Shown here piece by piece: positions 43,696-51,358 of a stretch of DNA of 64,000 nt (the first letter of the stretch is position 1; the number at the start of each line of letters is the position of its first letter). The stretch is from Parachryseolinea silvisoli. Its GTDB lineage: Bacteria > Bacteroidota > Bacteroidia > Cytophagales > Cyclobacteriaceae. The position numbers and the translations under genes were made by a program. A model generated the notes under the pieces. That model did not search any database and was not told where the DNA came from. It saw only the letters and a program-made list of their open reading frames with translations. The stretch covers positions 248,001-312,000 of the forward strand of contig NZ_JAIOAO010000003.1 in assembly GCF_021190955.1 (NCBI RefSeq), in the 5' to 3' direction.

Positions 43696-44289
43696 TTGAA
43701 GCCAGACCGCTATATAGCATATGATGATGGCGCCTTGATGGCGCTCATCAAAAAGGGCGATCAGATGGCCTTCCAGGCGATCTACGATCGGCATAGCCAA
43801 GGCATCTTCGATTCCGTTTACAATAGCCTTCACAAAGTCGAAGAGAGTAAGGAGATCGTACAGGAGGTATTTTATTACTTGTGGGCAAAACGTGGTGTGA
43901 TTAAAATCAATAGCTCATTAAAGCGTTATTTGCTGGTATCGGCACGTCATGCGATGTTGAATGTGATCCGGTCTGAGAAGGCCCGAAAAGCATACGCCGC
44001 GGATCTGGCGCTGTTCTCGGCATCACTGCATGATAATTCGACAATAGAATGGCAGGATTTGCAAGATCTTGAAAACGTCATCGATACCAGTCTTTCTCAG
44101 CTACCGGAGAAGTGCCAAACCATTTTCAAACTCCGGTGGAAAGAACGGCTTTCGGCCGAACATATCGCCATGCGTCTGGAAATTGCCCCACACACCGTTG
44201 AAAACAATGTATCCATGGCGCTCAAGCATCTGAGAGCTTCGATCGGGCAGTATTTGTTGTCCGTCTTCATATTTTGCGCTTCATTATAG
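43696..44289 (+). CDS. ECF (extracytoplasmic function) sigma-70 factor
   Basis: A 197-residue protein. The only start giving the full region 2 is TTG 43696; an in-frame ATG at 43738 would begin inside the first helix. Region 2 includes DQMAFQAIYDRHS and EIVQEVFYYLWAKR (about residues 22-66), and region 4 the helix-turn-helix LSAEHIAMRLEIAPHTVENN (about 149-168). It is divergent from the fecR-susC-susD operon, which it should transcribe once released by FecR. The C-terminal hydrophobic tail (YLLSVFIFCASL) is common in Bacteroidota members. Confidence 0.93.
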   Translation: MKPDRYIAYDDGALMALIKKGDQMAFQAIYDRHSQGIFDSVYNSLHKVEESKEIVQEVFYYLWAKRGVIKINSSLKRYLLVSARHAMLNVIRSEKARKAYAADLALFSASLHDNSTIEWQDLQDLENVIDTSLSQLPEKCQTIFKLRWKERLSAEHIAMRLEIAPHTVENNVSMALKHLRASIGQYLLSVFIFCASL

Positions 44290-44399
44290 CGAACGAACTT
44301 GCCGCAGCATAACGGGTTCGAGATGTTCGAAACGAATATCCCCTGTATTTCTAAACACCCGGCCCGTAGCCAATGGAACAGGTACATGACAAGACTTAG

Positions 44400-44885
44400 T
44401 CATCGGTGGTTGTAATACGTATTCGCACCCCATGCTATGGGTAAGCCAATGCAGAACATTAATATACCACAACCAATTGTAGCCTGGAGCAAATTAAAGG
44501 ACCCCTTGTCCAATCCGATAAGCTTGAGAATAACAAGATTCATTACCAGCCAGACAAATAATCCATACAGCAATCCAACCGCCACTTTATTGCCGGAAAG
44601 AAATTTCGACTTAGGGTAAAGCAGAAAGAATAGACTCGTCCAGCCATACGAAATTGCATAATGCACGGTCAAGCCTAGCAATGCTGAAACGAGACCCATC
44701 GCATAGGATTCTTTGCCCAGAAATACACTGGCGATATATTGCAGAACAATCACCGCATCAGTGCCGGAAGTAATGTATACATTAACACAAGCAGCTACTA
44801 TATCTAACGTACCGGCAATGAAACCTGTGATCAAAATAGCTTTTACAAGACTGCTTCGGGATGCATCTGTATGTGATGATGACAT
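44400..44885 (-). CDS. Integral membrane protein, function unknown
   Basis: A 161-residue protein with four predicted membrane helices, at about 15-35, 57-77, 101-121 and 133-153. The first contains ILITGFIAGTLDIVAACV; a Gly-Thr-x-Asp within a helix is seen in several small uncharacterised Bacteroidota membrane proteins. No motif indicates transport or enzymatic activity. It is monocistronic, convergent with the sigma gene. Confidence 0.75.
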   Translation of the reverse strand: MSSSHTDASRSSLVKAILITGFIAGTLDIVAACVNVYITSGTDAVIVLQYIASVFLGKESYAMGLVSALLGLTVHYAISYGWTSLFFLLYPKSKFLSGNKVAVGLLYGLFVWLVMNLVILKLIGLDKGSFNLLQATIGCGILMFCIGLPIAWGANTYYNHR

Positions 44886-45275
44886 AAGTCAAGAATTAGG
44901 TATTCAAAGTAAGTCGAAATACGGCTACTCACCTAACTGCCCGGCGCAATTTTTATAGCTCCTTAAATATTTTTTGCTGTTTTTATAGACGTGTCAACCT
45001 GGGTGGCGATTGAGCGGTTGTTACCGCAGTTGCTGCGAGGAAGCCCATGAACTGGAACGGTCGCGAATAGTCCTGGCAACGAAAGCGTATTGAGCTATTT
45101 CAAAGGCTTCCATCCCACAAAACGGGTTTGTTCAAAATATCAATTTATTTTGCTCCAAATTCCAATCTACTTTGCTCAGAATTTTAATTCTACTTGTTTA
45201 AAATGTCATTAACCTTTGTTGCGAATTCTCTGTATTTATCAATACTTTGAAACTGCTTTTACAGAATACGTTCAA
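44886..45275. other. Intergenic region with iterated repeats before an AraC gene
   Basis: The left half (44886-45120) shows nothing beyond possible promoter sequence for the leftward membrane gene. The right half carries the 22-base repeats annotated at 45127-45236. Confidence 0.6.
45127..45236. repeat. Five tandem ~22-bp imperfect repeats upstream of AraC gene
   Basis: Units begin at 45127, 45149, 45171, 45194 and 45215, each opening with TTTG or TTG and followed by a pattern close to yTCaAAATtyCAATyTAy. Units 1 to 3 are the best conserved and units 4 and 5 are more degenerate. The period of 22 places them on one DNA face. The array ends 39 bases before the AraC-type regulator start, which is the place expected for autoregulatory binding sites. 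Confidence 0.65.
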
Positions 45276-46013
45276 ATGAAAAAACAACCAGCCAATCCAT
45301 TTATTCTTGCTCTTACAGCTCGCAATCTTACCGTGGAGATTCATAAACATTCGGCTTATCAGATTGTGTTGTCAAACGACTATCCGTTTACTTCAACTAT
45401 TAGTGGCGAGTTGTGTAAAAACATCTATGGATTTTTGATTAAACCACACGTTGCGCATTTATGTACAGCGGAACAGGGGACGTTAAGTGTTCTAAATATA
45501 GAGCCTTATTCAAGTATTGGCCTGGAACTTGCCCGAAGCTTCGCTTCAAATCAAGATTACATCATTTTTAATTCAAGAACCGAAATAGATGCTTTTTTTA
45601 AAATGGGAACAAACCATTTTGATATAAACACGGTCATCAGCGCGTTGCTTTCAAAAGTTCCAACAATACAGTATGATGAAAGGGTAACAACAATGGTGGA
45701 ATTTATCAGAAGTAATTTCTTTGAACGAGATATAAATCCACAGACCTTCGCTGACCTGGTTTTTCTTTCCCCTTCTCGCTTAGCGTCGTTGTTCAAAGAG
45801 CAGACCGGCAGCAGCTTGTCTAAATATTTACTGTGGACGAGATTACGACAGGCTATCTATGTAACGCTTTCGGAAAAAGACAAAGGGCTTACAGATATCG
45901 CATATGACACGGGGTTTTACGATTTACCCCAATTAAACAAGTATATGCATGAAATGTTTGGCATGCCGCCCATCGCCTTGAAACACAACAGTGATCTGAT
46001 ACAAGTCTATTAG
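45276..46013 (+). CDS. AraC family transcriptional regulator
   Basis: About 245 residues from ATG 45276 (a TTG start at 45216 would lie in the repeat array). The N-terminal sensor half has no recognised ligand motif. The C-terminal AraC domain (about 145-240) shows the two helix-turn-helices: DLVFLSPSRLASLFKEQTGS and LTDIAYDTGFYDLPQLNKYM, followed by FGMPPIALK. The following three genes encode oxidoreductases on the same strand, which it probably controls, perhaps in response to electrophiles. Its last 20 bases of coding sequence recur at 47072-47091. Confidence 0.85.
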   Translation: MKKQPANPFILALTARNLTVEIHKHSAYQIVLSNDYPFTSTISGELCKNIYGFLIKPHVAHLCTAEQGTLSVLNIEPYSSIGLELARSFASNQDYIIFNSRTEIDAFFKMGTNHFDINTVISALLSKVPTIQYDERVTTMVEFIRSNFFERDINPQTFADLVFLSPSRLASLFKEQTGSSLSKYLLWTRLRQAIYVTLSEKDKGLTDIAYDTGFYDLPQLNKYMHEMFGMPPIALKHNSDLIQVY

Positions 46014-46065
46014 CCTGAAGCCGGCCATCTTTGTAGCATATTCATTAAACATTGAATACGCGCAG

Positions 46066-47010
46066 ATGAAAACGATTGCATACAAAGAGTTTGGGGACAC
46101 TGGTGTGTTACAAACCCAGGATGAGCCAAAGCCGGCTATTCAACCTGATCAAATTTTGGTGAAGGTAAGAGCTGTTTCAATTAATCCCTTGGATTGGAAA
46201 ATCAGAAAAGGTGAAATGAAGCTAATGTCCGGCGCAAAATTTCCCCGGCACACGGGAACTGATTTTGCTGGAATTATTGAAGATGCCGGGCCAGCGGTAG
46301 CTAACTTCAAGAAGGGAGATGAAGTTTTTGGTATGGTGAAAAACAATATGAAGGATGGAGCCTTACGCGAATACGTTGCCGTTTCCCCGACATCTGTTTG
46401 GAAAAAACCAGCCGACATTACTTTTAATCAAGCTGCGTCTATTCCTACGGTCGGTGCTGCCGCTGTTACAGCTTTGCAGAAAATGGGTGGAGTCAATTCA
46501 AATTCTCACATTTTGATCCATGGCGCCGGTGGTGGTTTCGGCATGTTTTTATTGCAGCTACTAAAACGTATGGGCGCCAACACCACGGCAGTTACCGGGA
46601 CAAATGCCATAGGCTTCGCAAAGCGCTGGGGCGCCCATGCAGTGGTAGATTACAAAAACGAGAATGTTCTTTCTCAAAGAACTACGTATGATGTGATTGT
46701 TGATTTGTCAGGAAAGCTGGGTTATAAAAATGCAAAACAGATCATGAAGCCAAGGGCATTGTTTTTAAATCCTGTTCCGAAACCTCTTGACATTCTCACA
46801 ACACCTGTTGTGAATTTATTTAGGGGTAAAAAACATCTTGCCCTGCTTACCGCTCCGTCGCAAGAGAATATCGATCTATTGTTGAATGCTATCGCCGACG
46901 GGCTGGAAATTGAAGTCAGTAAGGTGTTTCCATTTGCCCAAGCAAAAGAGGCCTACAAGTACGCTGAAGAAGGTGGTTACATAGGCAAGGTCGTCATAGA
47001 GGTTAATTGA
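46066..47010 (+). CDS. NADP-dependent MDR oxidoreductase (quinone oxidoreductase-like)
   Basis: A 314-residue medium-chain dehydrogenase/reductase. The GroES-like domain (MKTIAYKEFGDTGVLQTQDE, GTDFAGIIEDAGPAV) is followed by a Rossmann fold with HGAGGGFGMFLLQLLK (about 146-161). The structural and catalytic zinc-ligand Cys residues of alcohol dehydrogenases are missing, so it belongs to the zinc-free quinone oxidoreductase/enone reductase branch. It probably reduces quinones or alpha,beta-unsaturated carbonyls using NADPH. It sits 52 bases after the AraC gene. Confidence 0.88.
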   Translation: MKTIAYKEFGDTGVLQTQDEPKPAIQPDQILVKVRAVSINPLDWKIRKGEMKLMSGAKFPRHTGTDFAGIIEDAGPAVANFKKGDEVFGMVKNNMKDGALREYVAVSPTSVWKKPADITFNQAASIPTVGAAAVTALQKMGGVNSNSHILIHGAGGGFGMFLLQLLKRMGANTTAVTGTNAIGFAKRWGAHAVVDYKNENVLSQRTTYDVIVDLSGKLGYKNAKQIMKPRALFLNPVPKPLDILTTPVVNLFRGKKHLALLTAPSQENIDLLLNAIADGLEIEVSKVFPFAQAKEAYKYAEEGGYIGKVVIEVN

Positions 47011-47040
47011 ACATCCCGTATTTTTCATTAATCTAATGGA

Positions 47041-47134
47041 AGGGGAACCATCCCCCGGGGTATCAGTCAAGAACAGTGATCTGATACAAGTTTATCCTCT
47101 TTCAGCACACAAACTTTACATCGTGATTAAGTAA
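47041..47134 (+). pseudogene. Fragment resembling the 3' end of an AraC regulator gene
   Basis: In one frame this stretch reads ...VKNSDLIQVYPLSAHKLYIVIK and stop. NSDLIQVY is identical to the last residues of the AraC regulator at 46013, and 20 bases match exactly (47072-47091 with 45987-46006). The longer tail here suggests it comes from a related regulator gene, of which only the end remains, and not from a local copy of the present one. Confidence 0.5.
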
Positions 47135-47154
47135 CAACATTAAACTTTAAAAAA

Positions 47155-48042
47155 ATGATTTTAGTAACAGGAGCAAATGGGCACCTCGGGAGATCTATTG
47201 TCAATTCTCTACTGGATAAAGGTGTTGACGCTAACAACATCATTGGCTTGATTAGGGAAGAGTCAAAGGCACAGGATTTAAAAGCAAAAGGGGTCACGCT
47301 AAGAGTAGCTGACTATGACTGGTACCCGACATTAGTTAAAGCTTTTGCAGGGATTGAGAAATTAGTCCTAGTCTCAGGAAGAGATCTCACTGCCAGAATC
47401 GAACAGCACGACAACGTAATTACCGCTGCTAAAGAAGCCGGTGTAAAACATTTGCTTTACACCAGTTTTTTTGATGGGAATGACATAGGAAACTCCCCAT
47501 TCGATTTCGTTTCATCATCCGTCAAAGCAACAGACTCAACTATCAGGAAAAGCGGCATTCCTTATACGATTTTCAAAGACAATTTGTATGCGGAACTGCT
47601 GCCGATACTCTTCGGGGACAGGGTAATGGAAACGGGTATCTATTTGCCAGCCGGGGAGGGTAGGGCAGCTTACGTAAGCCGTACGGACATCGCCGATGCG
47701 GTCGCCAACGTCTGTCTGCAAGACGGGCATCTTAATAAAGCGTACAATATCAGCAATACTGAAAATCTGTCCTTAGCAGAGATCGCCAGCGTGTTAAGCG
47801 CGCAGGCAGGTGTTGATATAAAAACTGTCAATCCCTCTACAGCCGACTATATCGAGACGATGGAAAAACGCGGTTTGCCTACTCAGCTCGTCAAGATATT
47901 CTCCGCCATCTCAGAAGCAATCAAGCTTGGGGAGTTTCAATCCTCGTCGACGGATCTGGAAATGCTTCTAGGCAGAAAGCCTTTATCGGTACAGGAATTT
48001 TTGAAGCAAACATATTTTAAACAAGCAAGTACTGTAATCTAA
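47155..48042 (+). CDS. NmrA-like SDR oxidoreductase (QorB-type)
   Basis: A 295-residue extended short-chain reductase with the NADP-binding motif MILVTGANGHLGRSI (TGxxGxxG) and the atypical SDR features of the NmrA/QorB branch, such as GVKHLLYTSFF and ADAVANVCLQ in place of a YxxxK active site. Such proteins reduce quinones or act as NADPH sensors. It stands between two other oxidoreductases and ends 6 bases before the Old Yellow Enzyme gene, so the two are probably co-transcribed. Confidence 0.88.
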   Translation: MILVTGANGHLGRSIVNSLLDKGVDANNIIGLIREESKAQDLKAKGVTLRVADYDWYPTLVKAFAGIEKLVLVSGRDLTARIEQHDNVITAAKEAGVKHLLYTSFFDGNDIGNSPFDFVSSSVKATDSTIRKSGIPYTIFKDNLYAELLPILFGDRVMETGIYLPAGEGRAAYVSRTDIADAVANVCLQDGHLNKAYNISNTENLSLAEIASVLSAQAGVDIKTVNPSTADYIETMEKRGLPTQLVKIFSAISEAIKLGEFQSSSTDLEMLLGRKPLSVQEFLKQTYFKQASTVI

Positions 48043-48048
48043 GAAATT

Positions 48049-49128
48049 ATGAACCTTATTGATAAAACCCAACTGGGGAGTCTGCCACTGAAGAATAGGA
48101 TGGCCATGTCTGCGATGACGAGAAGCCGCGCGGACATAAACGGAGTCGTGGGTGATGTCCACGTTCAATACTATACTCAAAGAGTAAGTGCAGGGCTAAT
48201 ATTTACAGAGGCCATCAACATCAGCGAACAGGCGATTGGAAGTCCCTTTACACCGGGTCTTTTCACGAACGAACAGATTGAGGCCTGGGGAAAAGTTGCC
48301 AATGCTGTGCACGATAACGGTGGAATTATTATCGCGCAGCTTTGGCATACAGGGAGGGTGGGGCATTCGGTTGACCGGAAAGGTATTCTACCGGTAGCGC
48401 CATCAGCTGTTGCTATTACCGGCATGAAGCATTTCACTTCCGAGGGCCCTAAGGATTATGAAACACCAAGGGAGTTGACCGTTGGGGAAATCAAACAAAT
48501 AATAAAGGATTATGGCCAGGCAGCAAAGAATGCAATCAAGGCTGGATTTGACGGGGTCGAGTTGCATGCTGCGAACGGTTATCTACCCAATCAATTCTTA
48601 GCAGACAACGCCAACAAAAGATTCGACGCGTATGGCGGGAGTATCGAAAACAAAATACGCTTTGTTTTGGAGGTGATGCAGGAATTGATCGTTGCTGTTG
48701 GCGGTGATAAAGTTGGCATTAAGCTCTCGCCTTTCCACCCTTATGGTGATATTTTGTTTGATAACCCTGTTGAGACCTTCACGTATTTAATAGGGGAGCT
48801 CAATAAATTGGATTTCACCTATGTAGAGTTAATGAGGCGTAGCGCTGCATTTCCGGTGCCAAGCTATCCGAATGACGACGAAATTGAATTGTTTGGAAAG
48901 CAGGTTAAGCATTCGATTATTGCCAACAGTGGTTATGACAAAGCGTCTGCTGAAGCAGAACTAAAAAAAGGGATTGCTAAACTTATTTCTTTTGGAACTC
49001 TGTTTTTAGCCAATCCTGATCTTCCACAGCGGTTCGAGAAAGATACATCGCTCAACCAGCCGGACAGGGCAACCATGTTTGGCGGTGGGGCGCAAGGATA
49101 CATTGACTATCCATTCCTAAATGCTTAG
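48049..49128 (+). CDS. Old Yellow Enzyme family alkene reductase
   Basis: A 359-residue FMN-binding TIM barrel. N-terminal LKNRMAMSAMTRSRAD is the FMN phosphate/flavin-binding opening; AQLWHTGRVGH is the usual substrate site region, and FDGVELHAANGYLPNQFL holds the second half of the active site. The two His-type substrate ligands of the family appear in the expected blocks: HAAN is typical of NemA-like enzymes. It reduces alpha,beta-unsaturated aldehydes, ketones or nitro compounds with NADPH. It follows the NmrA-type gene by 6 bases and precedes a second AraC regulator. Confidence 0.92.
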   Translation: MNLIDKTQLGSLPLKNRMAMSAMTRSRADINGVVGDVHVQYYTQRVSAGLIFTEAINISEQAIGSPFTPGLFTNEQIEAWGKVANAVHDNGGIIIAQLWHTGRVGHSVDRKGILPVAPSAVAITGMKHFTSEGPKDYETPRELTVGEIKQIIKDYGQAAKNAIKAGFDGVELHAANGYLPNQFLADNANKRFDAYGGSIENKIRFVLEVMQELIVAVGGDKVGIKLSPFHPYGDILFDNPVETFTYLIGELNKLDFTYVELMRRSAAFPVPSYPNDDEIELFGKQVKHSIIANSGYDKASAEAELKKGIAKLISFGTLFLANPDLPQRFEKDTSLNQPDRATMFGGGAQGYIDYPFLNA

Positions 49129-49224
49129 AATTTGAAGTATCAATTTATGGGTATGAATATCAACTTTATTATTCGTATCCATAAACCGATCCTCCAGTCA
49201 CGACCATATCCGCAAACAACGTTA

Positions 49225-50043
49225 ATGGATTCAAGCTCTTATCATATTTCATCTGATATCAAGATGTCATTAAGTCATGATACATTCTATCATACGGAAG
49301 CCTTGCTCGAGCATCACCTGCTTGTATGGGTGATCGCAGGGCAAACCAGGGTTGTACAAGCTAATGGATCCACCACTTTTGATGCTGGAAGTACATTTAT
49401 CCTTTCGCACAATCAGGTGGTCAGGTTGGTGAATAGCGCCGTGAATGGAGTCCAATATAAGGCACTGGCCGTCCAGCTATCCAGACGAAATGCCAAGGAG
49501 TTTTATTCTCCATTGAACATCATTCCTTCCGTTTTGGGAATGGATATTACGCCGCTTTGCATAAGCAGTCATCCGTTGCTGGATGGCAACTACAGATCAC
49601 TCGTGAGCCTGTATGACCGGCGAACGAAATTAACGGAAGAAGCTAGTGCAGAGAAGATTTTTGAATTGCTGCAGATTCTTCGGGAAACTATTCCGCAGAT
49701 TGACAACGTCCTGGGTAGTTTTGAAACACCTGGCCGGAATGATCTTGCGAGATTTATGGAAGGGCATTTTATGTTCAACATAACAATTGAGGATTTCAGT
49801 TATTTCACTGGCCGAAGCCCCTCTGCCTTCAATCGGGATTTCCGCAATACGTTCGGCATGCCACCACAAAAATGGCTTACAAAGAAACGATTAGCGTTTG
49901 CCCATCAGCAATTGACCACAGTCATGAAAAAGCCGGTCGATGTTTATCGTGAAGTTGGATTCGAGGATTTATCTCACTTTTCATACGCATTCAAAAAAAT
50001 GTACGGATATCCACCTAGGGAGGCGAGTCACGCAGGTAGATAA
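49225..50043 (+). CDS. AraC family transcriptional regulator
   Basis: About 272 residues from ATG 49225; the frame opens at a TTG at 49132 but the extra 31 residues look like translated leader. The N-terminal cupin-like part (LLVWVIAGQTRVVQANG, FDAGSTFILSHNQ) would bind the inducer. The C-terminal AraC domain has FSYFTGRSPSAFNRDFRNTF as first and VDVYREVGFEDLSHFSYAFK as second helix-turn-helix, then YGYPPREA. It is in line with the Old Yellow Enzyme gene and may control the reductase cluster jointly with the upstream regulator. Confidence 0.85.
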   Translation: MDSSSYHISSDIKMSLSHDTFYHTEALLEHHLLVWVIAGQTRVVQANGSTTFDAGSTFILSHNQVVRLVNSAVNGVQYKALAVQLSRRNAKEFYSPLNIIPSVLGMDITPLCISSHPLLDGNYRSLVSLYDRRTKLTEEASAEKIFELLQILRETIPQIDNVLGSFETPGRNDLARFMEGHFMFNITIEDFSYFTGRSPSAFNRDFRNTFGMPPQKWLTKKRLAFAHQQLTTVMKKPVDVYREVGFEDLSHFSYAFKKMYGYPPREASHAGR

Positions 50044-50089
50044 AATGTGAAGATATAAATGAACTAACCAATTATCTGTATCTTTTCGT

Positions 50090-50986
50090 ATGAAAGAAAA
50101 TGAAGAGATCGTCTCTGTTGAGAGCTTGCGTGTCAAGACGGGTAAAAAGATCAGGCTCGAAGACTTTGATACCGGCTATACTGGGGAGCTCACAAAAGAG
50201 CGAGGCATTGAGCTTCTCGATGAAAGCCGCAAAAAACTCGCGTCCATCCAGGACAAACTGTATGCCCACAATCACTATGGCGTACTGATTATTTTTCAGG
50301 CTATGGATGCCGCCGGAAAAGACGGTGCCGTGAAACACATCATGTCGGGATTCAATCCGCTCGGCGTGAAGGTGACAAGCTTCAAGGCACCCACAAGCTA
50401 TGAGCTAGAGCACGATTTCTTCTGGCGTCACTACCTTGCCCTCCCTGCACGCGGCGAGATTGCCATACACAACCGATCACACTATGAAAATGTGCTGGTA
50501 ACGCGCGTGCATCCTGAATATGTTCTCCGTGAAAATATTCCCGGCATCAGGAGTATAGCCGATATTACTGGCGACTTCTGGGAGGATCGCTTCAAGCAGA
50601 TCAACCGCTTCGAAAAGAATCTGTCGAAAAACGGCACCGTGATCCTCAAGTTCTTTTTGCATTTGTCAAAGAAGGAGCAGAAGAAGCGGTTTCTCGAGCG
50701 CATTGACGACCCGTCCAAGAACTGGAAGTTCTCGATGAGCGACATCGGGGAGCGGGGTCACTGGAAGGAATACCAGGAGGCCTATGAGCAGGCCATCAAC
50801 GCCACGTCACAAGATCACGCGCCGTGGTTCATCATTCCGGCCGATGATAAGTGGTACGCCCGCCTCGCCATCGCGTCGGCAATCGCAGGAAAATTTGAAG
50901 AACTCAAAATCAGCTATCCGTCGATCAGTGAGGAGCAGAAGGCCTCGCTTCAAAAAGCCAGAACGCAGTTGACTGGAGAAGAGTAG
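50090..50986 (+). CDS. PPK2 family polyphosphate kinase
   Basis: A 298-residue cytoplasmic kinase with P-loop fold. Walker A is QAMDAAGKDGAVKHIMSG (about residues 70-87), followed by PTSYELEHDFFWRH and NRSHYENVLVTRVHPE; the lid region is FFLHLSKKEQKKRFLER. These match single-domain PPK2 enzymes that use polyphosphate to phosphorylate AMP and ADP; the length and the spacing fit the class III enzymes known from Cytophaga and relatives. It feeds ATP or ADP pools from polyphosphate under stress. Apparently monocistronic. Confidence 0.93.
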   Translation: MKENEEIVSVESLRVKTGKKIRLEDFDTGYTGELTKERGIELLDESRKKLASIQDKLYAHNHYGVLIIFQAMDAAGKDGAVKHIMSGFNPLGVKVTSFKAPTSYELEHDFFWRHYLALPARGEIAIHNRSHYENVLVTRVHPEYVLRENIPGIRSIADITGDFWEDRFKQINRFEKNLSKNGTVILKFFLHLSKKEQKKRFLERIDDPSKNWKFSMSDIGERGHWKEYQEAYEQAINATSQDHAPWFIIPADDKWYARLAIASAIAGKFEELKISYPSISEEQKASLQKARTQLTGEE

Positions 50987-51100
50987 TCACATCAATCCAT
51001 CAAAGGCACAACCGACGAACGAAACCATTTTATGCATGACTCGAATCGTTTATCCGAAGTTTGAAACGAATTAACGTATCTTTATGGCGAGGAATATTGT

Positions 51101-51337
51101 ATGGCCCCCGAAGGTAAGTCGAATGATCCGCTCCATGGATTAACATTAGAAAAAATAGTAACCCACCTTGTGGAAAGTTATGGTTGGGAAACATTAGCCG
51201 AAGAGATCCGGATCAATTGCTTCATGCACGAGCCTTCGGTAAAATCCAGTCTCAAGTTTCTTCGAAAAACACCCTGGGCCCGTACAAAGGTTGAAGACTT
51301 TTATAAGTATTCACTTCGTAAAAACAAGCTTAAGTAG
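51101..51337 (+). CDS. VF530 family (DUF2132) DNA-binding protein
   Basis: A 78-residue protein. [32 protein letters not shown] and [17 protein letters not shown] cover almost the whole VF530 fold, a small helical double-stranded DNA-binding domain. Its cellular function is not known. It ends 21 bases before the convergent sensor kinase gene. Confidence 0.9.
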   Translation: MAPEGKSNDPLHGLTLEKIVTHLVESYGWETLAEEIRINCFMHEPSVKSSLKFLRKTPWARTKVEDFYKYSLRKNKLK

Positions 51338-51358
51338 GGACTTTTTTTCTGGAGGGCA

